Source: an uncultured Bacteroidales bacterium
GTDB taxonomy: Bacteria; Bacteroidota; Bacteroidia; Bacteroidales; Paludibacteraceae
Assembly: GCA_945827635.1 (NCBI GenBank)
Contig: CALZOG010000012.1
Coordinates: 1 to 36,447, forward strand
Direction of reading: 5' to 3'
Length of the DNA: 36,447 bases
The notes under the pieces are model-generated. The model was not told the origin of the DNA, made no database searches, and saw nothing but the letters and a program-made list of their open reading frames with translations. A program made the position numbers and the translations under genes. Shown piece by piece: positions 9,824 to 16,945 of this stretch (its first letter is position 1; each line of letters starts with the position of its first letter).

Positions 9824-9863
9824 AATGGTTTCGATTGACATCGAAACGTTAAATAGTTAGTAT
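9803..9863 (+). repeat. 8-nt arrays flanking a hairpin before BatA
   Basis: GTTAAA-type 8-mers run through the previous gene's last codons (9803-9826) and resume at 9848-9863. Between them lies a perfect 8-bp inverted repeat, GTTTCGAT-TGAC-ATCGAAAC (9828-9847). The 12-base direct repeat GTTAAATAGTTA borders the hairpin on both sides. The BatA start is 2 bases after the second array. Confidence 0.85.
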
Positions 9864-9865
9864 AG

Positions 9866-10843
9866 ATGTTTTCTCAACCTGCATATTTATTTCTGTTACT
9901 GCTACTGATACCTATTATCGGTTGGTATGTGTGGCAGATGCGTAATGCCGATGCTTCGCTGCGCGTATCCAGCACCTCGCCACTACGCAAGTATGCACTC
10001 CCCGCATGGGTGTTGCACGTACCCTTCGTGCTGCGTGTGGCTGCAGTTGTTCTGCTATCCGTTGCTTTGGCACGACCGCAACTGACTAACCGCTGGCAAT
10101 CGGAAAGCACGGAAGGTATCGACATCATGATGGCTCTCGATATTTCCGGTACAATGCTTGCCGAAGACCTCAAACCCAACCGTCTGGAAGCAGCAAAGAA
10201 TGTCGGTTCGGACTTTATACTTGCACGACCGAACGACCAGATTGGTTTGGTCGTGTTTGCCGGTGAGAGTTTCACACAATGCCCGCTCACCGTTGACCAT
10301 ACGGCACTGGTCAACCTTTTCCAGGCCGTAGAGTTCGGCATGATTGATGACGGAACGGCTATCGGTTTGGGATTGGCAAACTGCGTCAACAGAATGAAAG
10401 ATTCGAAGACAAAATCGAAGGTAATCATCCTGTTAACCGACGGTTCGAACAACGCGGGTGACATTGATCCGCAAACGGCGGCGGAGATTGCCAAGACGTT
10501 CGGCATTCGCGTTTATGCCGTAGGTGTCGGCTCCTACGGACAGGCGCGAGTCCCCGTACAAACGCCTATGGGTATGCAATATATGATGATGGATTCGCAG
10601 TTTGACGAAACAACGCTCAAGAACATTGCCTCCACTACGGGCGGAGCATATTTCCGCGCAACCGACAACAACTCTCTCAAGCTCATCTACGAGCAGATTG
10701 ACCAACTGGAGAAGACCAAACTGCGTGTGCGGGAATACTCAAAGCGTACAGAAAACTTCGCACCGTATCTGCTGGCGGCTTTAATGCTGCTCATTGCGGA
10801 GATTCTCGTTCGATACTTCGGACTCCGCACCATAAGTAACTAA
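9866..10843 (+). CDS. batA: BatA, vWA-domain membrane protein
   Basis: At 325 residues it is typical for the family. Two N-terminal membrane helices (residues ~7-23 and ~52-70) are followed by an extracytoplasmic vWA domain (~85-275) and a C-terminal helix (PYLLAALMLLIAEILV). The MIDAS motif reads DISGT instead of the usual DxSxS, with Thr replacing the last Ser; metal binding may persist. FAGESFTQ and LLTDGSNNAG are further vWA landmarks. Bat proteins were named for aerotolerance in Bacteroides fragilis; the molecular role is unsettled. Confidence 0.94.
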   Translation: MFSQPAYLFLLLLLIPIIGWYVWQMRNADASLRVSSTSPLRKYALPAWVLHVPFVLRVAAVVLLSVALARPQLTNRWQSESTEGIDIMMALDISGTMLAEDLKPNRLEAAKNVGSDFILARPNDQIGLVVFAGESFTQCPLTVDHTALVNLFQAVEFGMIDDGTAIGLGLANCVNRMKDSKTKSKVIILLTDGSNNAGDIDPQTAAEIAKTFGIRVYAVGVGSYGQARVPVQTPMGMQYMMMDSQFDETTLKNIASTTGGAYFRATDNNSLKLIYEQIDQLEKTKLRVREYSKRTENFAPYLLAALMLLIAEILVRYFGLRTISN

Positions 10844-10910
10844 ATGACAAAAATGGTTAAATAAATGACCCATACGGCGAAGCAGATCGTATGAACGAAG
10901 TGAATAAAGA

Positions 10911-10938
10911 AATGGTAAACGACTAAATCGTAAATGAC
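10911..10938 (+). repeat. 7-nt array before batB-batC
   Basis: Four degenerate 7-mers (AATGGTA, AACGACT, AAATCGT, AAATGAC) end three bases before the start codon. More diverged TAAATGA-like copies lie near 10841-10870. The remaining part of this 98-base gap shows nothing recognisable. Confidence 0.65.
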
Positions 10939-10941
10939 TTT

Positions 10942-12678
10942 ATGTTTAGATTTGCTAATATAGAACTCTTGTGGTTGCTGCTGCTCATCCCGGCTATGAC
11001 GGCAGGGCACATTTTCCTGAGTCGCAAGAAACGTCGTGCGGCACGCGAGTTCGGCGAGAAGGCGTTGGTTGACTCGCTCATGCCGAATGCTGCAACAAGC
11101 CGCGTACACATCAAGTTCAGTATATTGATGCTTGCCTTGGCTTGCCTGATTATTGCTGCGGCACGACCGCAATACGGACAATCGGAACGCGTGGAAAAAC
11201 GTCAGGGTATCGAAGTGATGATTGCACTGGATATATCCAACTCCATGCTTGCCGAAGATGTCGCTCCTTCGCGTCTGGACAGAGCCAAACAGATGCTCAG
11301 CAAACTGATTGACAACATGTCGGACGACAAAGTCGGCTTGGTCGTGTTTGCAGGAGAGGCATACACACAACTGCCTATCACGGCTGATTATGTATCCGCC
11401 AAGATGTTCCTGCAGCATATTACTCCCTCTCTCATCCAGACGCAGGGAACGGCTATCGGCGCGGCTATCAACACTTCTATCCGTGGATTCGGCGGCGAGG
11501 AAGGTAAAGCTTCGCGAGCCATCATTCTGATCACCGATGGCGAGAACCACGAGAAAGGTGCAACAGAAGCTGCACAGAAAGCTGCCGAACTGGGCATGCA
11601 CGTACACGTGATCGGTATAGGCAAACCCGAAGGCAGTCCTATTCCTATTGCCGGAACAGGAGAGTTCCGCAAGGACAGACAGGGAAACGTTGTTATTACC
11701 CACCTCAATGAAGACATGTGCCGCGAGATTGCACAGGCAGGCAAAGGATTCTACGTCCGTTGCGACAACACCAACACAGCCTATCGTGCGCTGGAGCAGG
11801 AGTTAGACAAATTGGCTAAGCAGGAGATCGAAACCACCTCGTTCACCGACTACAACGAGCAATATCAGTCGTTTGCCATTCTGGCACTGCTGCTGCTCGT
11901 GGTTGAGTTCTTTATCTTCCCGCGCAAGAACAAAGTTCTGTCCCGATGGAACATTTTCCGCACTCCTGCCACTATAGCCGTATTGCTGATACTTTCCGCG
12001 CCGGCATTCGCACAAAAAGAATCTCCGGATATCCGCAAAGGCAACCGCCAGTTCGTGGATTCCAACTACGTGGATGCCGAATTGCACTACAAACGCGCGC
12101 TGGAAAAGAACGACCAATCTGTTCCCGCTAACTACAATATAGGTTGCGCTTACTTCAAGGACGGCAAATATCAGGAAGCTGCCGAGGCGTTTGAGCAGAC
12201 AAGCAAACTCATTGATCCCGAAAAAGACCATGAGAAAGCTGCTGACAACTACCACAATCTGGGCAACTCCTATTTTGCGCAAGGTCAGTTCGACAAAGCC
12301 ATCGAGGCGTACAAACAGTCGCTGCGTATCCGGCCCAAAGACCACGAGACACGCTATAACCTCGTGAAAGCCATGCAGATGAAGCAACAGCAAGAACAGC
12401 AACAGCAGCAACAACAAGAACAGCAGCAAGAACAACAGCAGGAACAGCAGCAGGAACAACAGCAGCAAGAACAGCAACAGGAACAACAGCAACAAGAACA
12501 GCAACAGGAACAACAGCAACAACAACAGCAACAACAGCAACAGGCTGAAGAGCAGGACAGCATGGACAAAGAAACGGCCGAGCAGATTCTGCAAGCATTG
12601 GAGCAAGACGAACAAGAAACACAAGAGAAAGCACAAAAACCGCAAGGAAAGAAACGCCGCTTGGATAACGATTGGTAA
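10942..12678 (+). CDS. BatB-BatC fusion: vWA domain plus TPR and Gln-rich tail
   Basis: A 578-residue single frame joins what are separate batB and batC genes in B. fragilis. Order: two N-terminal helices; vWA domain with a canonical MIDAS (DISNS) and LITDGENHE; a membrane helix at ~311-327 (AILALLLLVVEFF); a short basic loop; then a second hydrophobic stretch ending in APAFAQ at residue ~357, which looks like the old BatC signal peptide. TPR units follow at ~362-475 (YNIGCAYFKDGKYQEA, YHNLGNSYFAQGQFDKA). A 53-residue Gln/Glu tract spans 482-534, then a Lys/Glu-rich tail. No in-frame ATG exists at the junction, so separate initiation of BatC is unlikely. Signal peptidase could still cleave the product. 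Confidence 0.9.
   Translation: MFRFANIELLWLLLLIPAMTAGHIFLSRKKRRAAREFGEKALVDSLMPNAATSRVHIKFSILMLALACLIIAAARPQYGQSERVEKRQGIEVMIALDISNSMLAEDVAPSRLDRAKQMLSKLIDNMSDDKVGLVVFAGEAYTQLPITADYVSAKMFLQHITPSLIQTQGTAIGAAINTSIRGFGGEEGKASRAIILITDGENHEKGATEAAQKAAELGMHVHVIGIGKPEGSPIPIAGTGEFRKDRQGNVVITHLNEDMCREIAQAGKGFYVRCDNTNTAYRALEQELDKLAKQEIETTSFTDYNEQYQSFAILALLLLVVEFFIFPRKNKVLSRWNIFRTPATIAVLLILSAPAFAQKESPDIRKGNRQFVDSNYVDAELHYKRALEKNDQSVPANYNIGCAYFKDGKYQEAAEAFEQTSKLIDPEKDHEKAADNYHNLGNSYFAQGQFDKAIEAYKQSLRIRPKDHETRYNLVKAMQMKQQQEQQQQQQQEQQQEQQQEQQQEQQQQEQQQEQQQQEQQQEQQQQQQQQQQQAEEQDSMDKETAEQILQALEQDEQETQEKAQKPQGKKRRLDNDW
12385..12543 (+). repeat. CAA/CAG-rich repeat encoding 44 Gln and 9 Glu
   Basis: Fifty-three codons are only CAA, CAG or GAA, giving Q3-E, Q7-E, then Q3-4-E blocks and a final Q11 run. 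CAA and CAG are mixed irregularly, which argues for protein-level selection of a Gln-rich linker, although slippage at such a tract is still possible. Confidence 0.95.
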
Positions 12679-12698
12679 TTTCCATTTTCGAGTCAATC

Positions 12699-12731
12699 CC
12701 GACGGTCAACCGACGGTCAACCGACGGTCAA
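12699..12731 (+). repeat. Three perfect 11-bp tandem repeats before batD
   Basis: CCGACGGTCAA occurs three times head to tail, 26 bases before the BatD start and 20 bases after the BatB-C stop. A shortened CGAGTCAATCC-like copy precedes it. Confidence 0.9.
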
Positions 12732-12757
12732 CTTTTAGATGAATACATTAAACGCTC

Positions 12758-14626
12758 ATGAAAAGACTAATCCAAATAATGACTTTTGTATGCCTGCTTC
12801 CGTTATTGGGCGTAGGCATACTGCGTGCTGAAGATGTACAATTCCGCGCACAGGCTCCGGCGCAGGTGATTGTAGGCAGACCATTCCAGTTCTCATACAC
12901 CGTGAACCAACGTGCCAAAGATCTGCGAGCACCGGAGTTTACCGACTTTGATTATATAGCAGGTCCGTACACCTCCCAGTCGTCATCTACCTCGTTTGTC
13001 AACGGCAAACGTACATCTTCATTCCAGATGACATTTACCTACACGCTAATGGCACAGAAGGAAGGTACGTTCAGTATTCCGCCTGCCACAATTACCGTCA
13101 GCGGTGAGCGATACACCTCCAACGGCGTGAAGATAACCGTTCTGCCTGAAGACCAGCCGCAGCAATCTAACAGCAATAGCGGTCAAACAGCGCAGCGGTC
13201 GAACAGCGGCAGCGGTCAAACAACACAAAGCGGACCGGAGCAAGGAAACATCTTTGTCCGCACGCTCGTCAGCAAAACAAAGGTCTATGAGCAAGAGGCT
13301 ATCCTGCTGTCGTACAAGGTGTATGTAGCGGGAGTGGACCTCAAGCAGTTCACCAACAACACCACGCTGCCGGATTTCACCTCGTTCCTGCAACAGAAGA
13401 TCGACCTGCAGGACGTACAACTCGAACTCGAGAACTACAACGGCCGCAACTACCAGACCGCCACCATCTACTCCACTCTGCTCTATCCGCAAAAGGCCGG
13501 CGACATACAGATTGAGCCTGCCTCGTTCGAAGCTGTGCTGCTCGTACCCAATCAGGCACGCTCACGCAGTATCTTCGATGACTTCTTCAATTCCTACACA
13601 ACAGCCACACGTACCTTGCGCGCACCGGGCACAACGATTCATGTTACACCGCTGCCAGCCGGCAAACCGGCTTCGTACGCTGGCGGCGTAGGCAAATTCA
13701 CGATGGACGCCAAATTATCGTCAACCGAGGTTAAGACCAATGAGGCTATCACGTTGACGCTAACGATTCGTGGTGCGGGAAACATGAAACTGCTGAAAAC
13801 GCCTGCCGTGGATTGGCCGGAAGGATTTGAGCAATACGATCCGAAGGTGACCAACAACTTCAAGACATCAACCGGCGGTATGTCCGGCACACGGACGATC
13901 GAGTATCTCGCTATCCCGCGTGCCGCAGGCGAATATATCCTGCCAGCCATACAATTCGGCTACTTTGATACGGAAAAAGGCAAATATGAAGTGCTCTCCA
14001 CGCCGGAATATACGCTGCATATCGCACGTGGTGCCGGCGACCAAACAGCAACCGCTCAACCTGCCGGAGTAAACTACGTGAACAAAGAAAACATCCGCGA
14101 ACTCGGTTCGGATATACGCTACATATCTGCCGCCAACTTCGTTCCTGCCAGTGACAGTGAGGTGCTTCACATTCCATTCGGATCATGGCAGATGTATCTG
14201 CTGTACGGCTGTCCGTTAATCATAGCTGCGCTGCTGTTCCTTATCTTCCGCAAGCGTATCCGCGAGAACGCAGATATCATAGGCATGCGCAAACGCCAAG
14301 CGAACAGCGTGGCACGCAAGCGACTGAAGACTGCAAAGAAGTTGCTTTCCGAGCAAAAGAAAGAACAGTTCTTCGAGGAGATAGAACGCGCCTCGCTGCA
14401 ATATCTCAGTGACCGCCTGTCGATCCCGACTGCCGACTTGAACAAAGAAACGATCACTTCTACGCTCCGCAACAGAACTATCGACGAGACATTGATCGAA
14501 CGCACCAACCGCGTGCTGTCGGACGCAGCATTTGCACGATACGCTCCCGCAATGGGAATCAAACCCGAAGATTTGTACGCACAGACCGAACAACTCATCA
14601 ATGATTTAGAAGATTGCAAGTTATGA
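12758..14626 (+). CDS. batD: BatD
   Basis: A 622-residue membrane-anchored protein. It has an N-terminal signal peptide (cleavage near LRAED), a long beta-sandwich extracytoplasmic region with repeated Ig-like segments typical of BatD, one transmembrane helix at ~475-495 (LLYGCPLIIAALLFLIF) and a basic/helical cytoplasmic tail. A Ser/Asn/Gly/Gln linker near residues 137-160 consists of two 33-base copies (13166-13231), one 11-residue unit each. The stop overlaps the BatE start by ATGA. Confidence 0.93.
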   Translation: MKRLIQIMTFVCLLPLLGVGILRAEDVQFRAQAPAQVIVGRPFQFSYTVNQRAKDLRAPEFTDFDYIAGPYTSQSSSTSFVNGKRTSSFQMTFTYTLMAQKEGTFSIPPATITVSGERYTSNGVKITVLPEDQPQQSNSNSGQTAQRSNSGSGQTTQSGPEQGNIFVRTLVSKTKVYEQEAILLSYKVYVAGVDLKQFTNNTTLPDFTSFLQQKIDLQDVQLELENYNGRNYQTATIYSTLLYPQKAGDIQIEPASFEAVLLVPNQARSRSIFDDFFNSYTTATRTLRAPGTTIHVTPLPAGKPASYAGGVGKFTMDAKLSSTEVKTNEAITLTLTIRGAGNMKLLKTPAVDWPEGFEQYDPKVTNNFKTSTGGMSGTRTIEYLAIPRAAGEYILPAIQFGYFDTEKGKYEVLSTPEYTLHIARGAGDQTATAQPAGVNYVNKENIRELGSDIRYISAANFVPASDSEVLHIPFGSWQMYLLYGCPLIIAALLFLIFRKRIRENADIIGMRKRQANSVARKRLKTAKKLLSEQKKEQFFEEIERASLQYLSDRLSIPTADLNKETITSTLRNRTIDETLIERTNRVLSDAAFARYAPAMGIKPEDLYAQTEQLINDLEDCKL

Positions 14627-15387
14627 AAAAACTGACAAATATATTCTTCCTGCTGCTCTTGTCAGCAGTGGCTTTTGCACAATCGCCTACCGAACTGTGG
14701 GCGCGCGCCAATCAGGCATACACCGACGGCAACTACGCCGAAGCGGCTGCCGACTACAGTGCTATCATTGAGTCTGCACCGGTTATAACACGTGCGTATG
14801 CACCCGTATATTATAATTTAGGCAATGCGCACTTCAAGCACGGCGAACTATCGCAAGCTATCCTGGCTTACGAACGCAGCCTGCGCCTCAAGCCTACGGA
14901 CAAGAACGCAAAGTACAACCTGCGGTTTGCGCAAACGCAGATTATCGACAACATTGCCGATACACAGGTGTTCTTCCTGCGCGAATGGGTAACAACTCTT
15001 CGCAACATGCTGCCGCTGAGCACCTGGATGTGGAGTTCGATTATCCTGTTCAGTCTGATGCTTGTATGCCTGTTGCTGTTCGCATTCTCGCGTTCGCTTG
15101 GCTTACGCAAGGCAGGATTTTACATCAGTATTGTATGCCTTGTTTGCTCTACTATAGCTTTTGCGAATGCCGCCTCGCTGCACCACCGCGACAGTGTGCG
15201 TGCCGAGGCAATCATCACACGCGGCATAGTGAATGCCAAAGCCTCACCCGACCGTTCCGGCACCGAACTGTTTACCCTGCATGAGGGAACAAAAGTAACC
15301 ATTCACGAGGAACTGGGCGGATATGTGAACATTGAAGTAGGTAACTATAACGGGTGGATACCTACCAATACACTTGAAAGAATCTAA
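14623..15387 (+). CDS. batE: BatE, TPR and SH3-like membrane protein
   Basis: ATG 14623 overlaps the BatD stop and gives a 254-residue protein; the track's TTG 14614 is not preferred. Signal peptide ending AFAQS, TPR repeats at ~20-100 (YYNLGNAHFKHGELSQAILAYERSL), two membrane helices at ~137-155 and ~163-182, and a C-terminal bacterial SH3-like domain (ending VNIEVGNYNGWIPTNTLERI). It closes the Bat cluster proper. Confidence 0.93.
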   Translation: MKKLTNIFFLLLLSAVAFAQSPTELWARANQAYTDGNYAEAAADYSAIIESAPVITRAYAPVYYNLGNAHFKHGELSQAILAYERSLRLKPTDKNAKYNLRFAQTQIIDNIADTQVFFLREWVTTLRNMLPLSTWMWSSIILFSLMLVCLLLFAFSRSLGLRKAGFYISIVCLVCSTIAFANAASLHHRDSVRAEAIITRGIVNAKASPDRSGTELFTLHEGTKVTIHEELGGYVNIEVGNYNGWIPTNTLERI

Positions 15388-15416
15388 ACCGACGGCTTGA
15401 ACTAAATGTACAAGAA

Positions 15417-16589
15417 ATGATCGGATTATTTAACGACAACTTTCCACCCGTGTTGGACGGGGTGGCACTAACAGTACAAAACTACGCTTATTGGCTGCAC
15501 CAGAAAGGGCACGACGTATCTGTAATCACACCATACGCACCCGGAGCAGGACAGGTAATCAAGCAGGCTCCTTATCCTGTTTACAGGTTTACCTCCATTC
15601 CGATCCCATTCAGACCGCCCTATCGGTTCGGACTGCCATATTTCTCCCCCATCTTCCTTCAAGAATGGCGAAATATGCGTTTTGACCTTGTTCATGCTCA
15701 CTGCCCGTTCACCACGGCGGATCTTGCGCGCTCGGCAGCCAAATCACAACATATACCATTGGTAGCCACATTCCACTCGAAGTACCGCCAGGACTTTGAG
15801 CACAACGTACCGAACAAGGATGTGGTGAATATGATGATTAAGCGCGTTATTCGATTCTACGAGAAAGCCGACGAAGTTTGGATTCCCCAGGCGGCTGTAG
15901 AACCTACCTTGCGTGAATACGGCTATAAGGGTGCAGTAACAGTAGTTGAGAACGGCAACGACTTTTCCACACCTGTTGAAGAGATTGAGGTGTTGCGCAA
16001 CAATATGCGCGAGGAACTTGGCATGCTGCCCGGCGAAACGATGCTGCTGTTTGTCGGACAACATATATGGGAGAAGAATATAGGTTTTATACTTGAATCA
16101 TTGGCGCTCATCAAAGGCAAACCTTTCCACCTCTATATGGTAGGCACCGGTTATGCCGTACATGACATTCGCGTCAAGATCAAGGAACTCGGATTGTCGC
16201 AACACGTAACCATGCTGGGCAATATCCACGATCGCGAACGTCTGAAGGCAATCGATGCAGCAGCCGACCTGTTTCTGTTCCCCTCGCTGTACGACAATGC
16301 TCCACTGGTGGTTCGCGAAGCGGCAGCCATGCACACTCCGTCGCTGATGCTGCAGGATTCAACAGCGGCTGAAGTAATACAACCCGATATCAACGGATTC
16401 CTCACCGCCAACGACAAACATGCATACGCGGCACGTATATGTCAACTGATGGAACACCCCGAGTTACTGCAAGCGGCTGGCAAAAAAGCCTCCAACACCA
16501 TTGCACGCTCATGGGAAGATGTGATAGATGAAGTTATTCTACGTTATCGCGACATACAAGAATCCTACAAAATCAAACACGGCAAATGA
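15417..16589 (+). CDS. GT4-family glycosyltransferase
   Basis: A cytoplasmic GT-B glycosyltransferase of 390 residues. The N-terminal acceptor domain starts with the usual Gly-rich loop (FPPVLDGVALTVQ) and HAHCPF. The nucleotide-sugar domain has VGQHIWEKNIGFILESL and the FPSLYDNAPLVVREAAAM region, where the retaining-GT4 EX7E motif is only partly recognisable. Relatives include diacylglycerol glucosyltransferases and mannosyltransferases, but donor and acceptor are not determinable here. Its stop overlaps the next start (ATGA). Confidence 0.88.
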   Translation: MIGLFNDNFPPVLDGVALTVQNYAYWLHQKGHDVSVITPYAPGAGQVIKQAPYPVYRFTSIPIPFRPPYRFGLPYFSPIFLQEWRNMRFDLVHAHCPFTTADLARSAAKSQHIPLVATFHSKYRQDFEHNVPNKDVVNMMIKRVIRFYEKADEVWIPQAAVEPTLREYGYKGAVTVVENGNDFSTPVEEIEVLRNNMREELGMLPGETMLLFVGQHIWEKNIGFILESLALIKGKPFHLYMVGTGYAVHDIRVKIKELGLSQHVTMLGNIHDRERLKAIDAAADLFLFPSLYDNAPLVVREAAAMHTPSLMLQDSTAAEVIQPDINGFLTANDKHAYAARICQLMEHPELLQAAGKKASNTIARSWEDVIDEVILRYRDIQESYKIKHGK

Positions 16590-16945
16590 TAGTAATGGTA
16601 TTATTAATGCTCCTGCAGACAGCAATGCTTGTACTGGGTCAGGTAGCACTGAAACTCGCAATGCGCGATCTGCCGGACTGGCAGTGGTCGTGGTCGTATA
16701 TTTGGAACGAGGTGATACTCAACTTCTGGATGGTGGTTGCTATCATTCTGCTGATTGCTGCCAACCTGTTCTGGTTCTGGCTGCTGAATAAATATCCGTT
16801 CTCACAGATCTACCCGCTCACGAGTCTTGGCTTTATATTCGGAATGTTCTCAGGAATGCTGATCTTTCATGAGCAGGTAGGCTATCTGCAGTGGATAGGT
16901 GTTATATTGGTTATGGTAGGCTGCTACTGCATTGCAAAGGTTTAA
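16586..16945 (+). CDS. Four-helix EamA/SMR-like membrane protein
   Basis: A protein of 119 residues with four hydrophobic helices. A Pro at LNKYPFSQIYPLTSLGFIFG and a closing helix (WIGVILVMVGCYCIA) match the small multidrug resistance/EamA half-transporter layout, as in ArnE-type lipid-carrier flippase subunits. Being coupled to a glycosyltransferase suggests a role in moving a lipid-linked sugar, but this is inference. Such proteins work as dimers. Confidence 0.8.
   Translation: MIVMVLLMLLQTAMLVLGQVALKLAMRDLPDWQWSWSYIWNEVILNFWMVVAIILLIAANLFWFWLLNKYPFSQIYPLTSLGFIFGMFSGMLIFHEQVGYLQWIGVILVMVGCYCIAKV

Noticed and set aside
10840-12709. Minus-strand ORFs of 287, 297 and 166 residues opposite batB-batC, with Leu/Val or Cys runs
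   Set aside because: They are shadows of the BatB-C frame and the CAA/CAG tract, with no independent start signal or domain.
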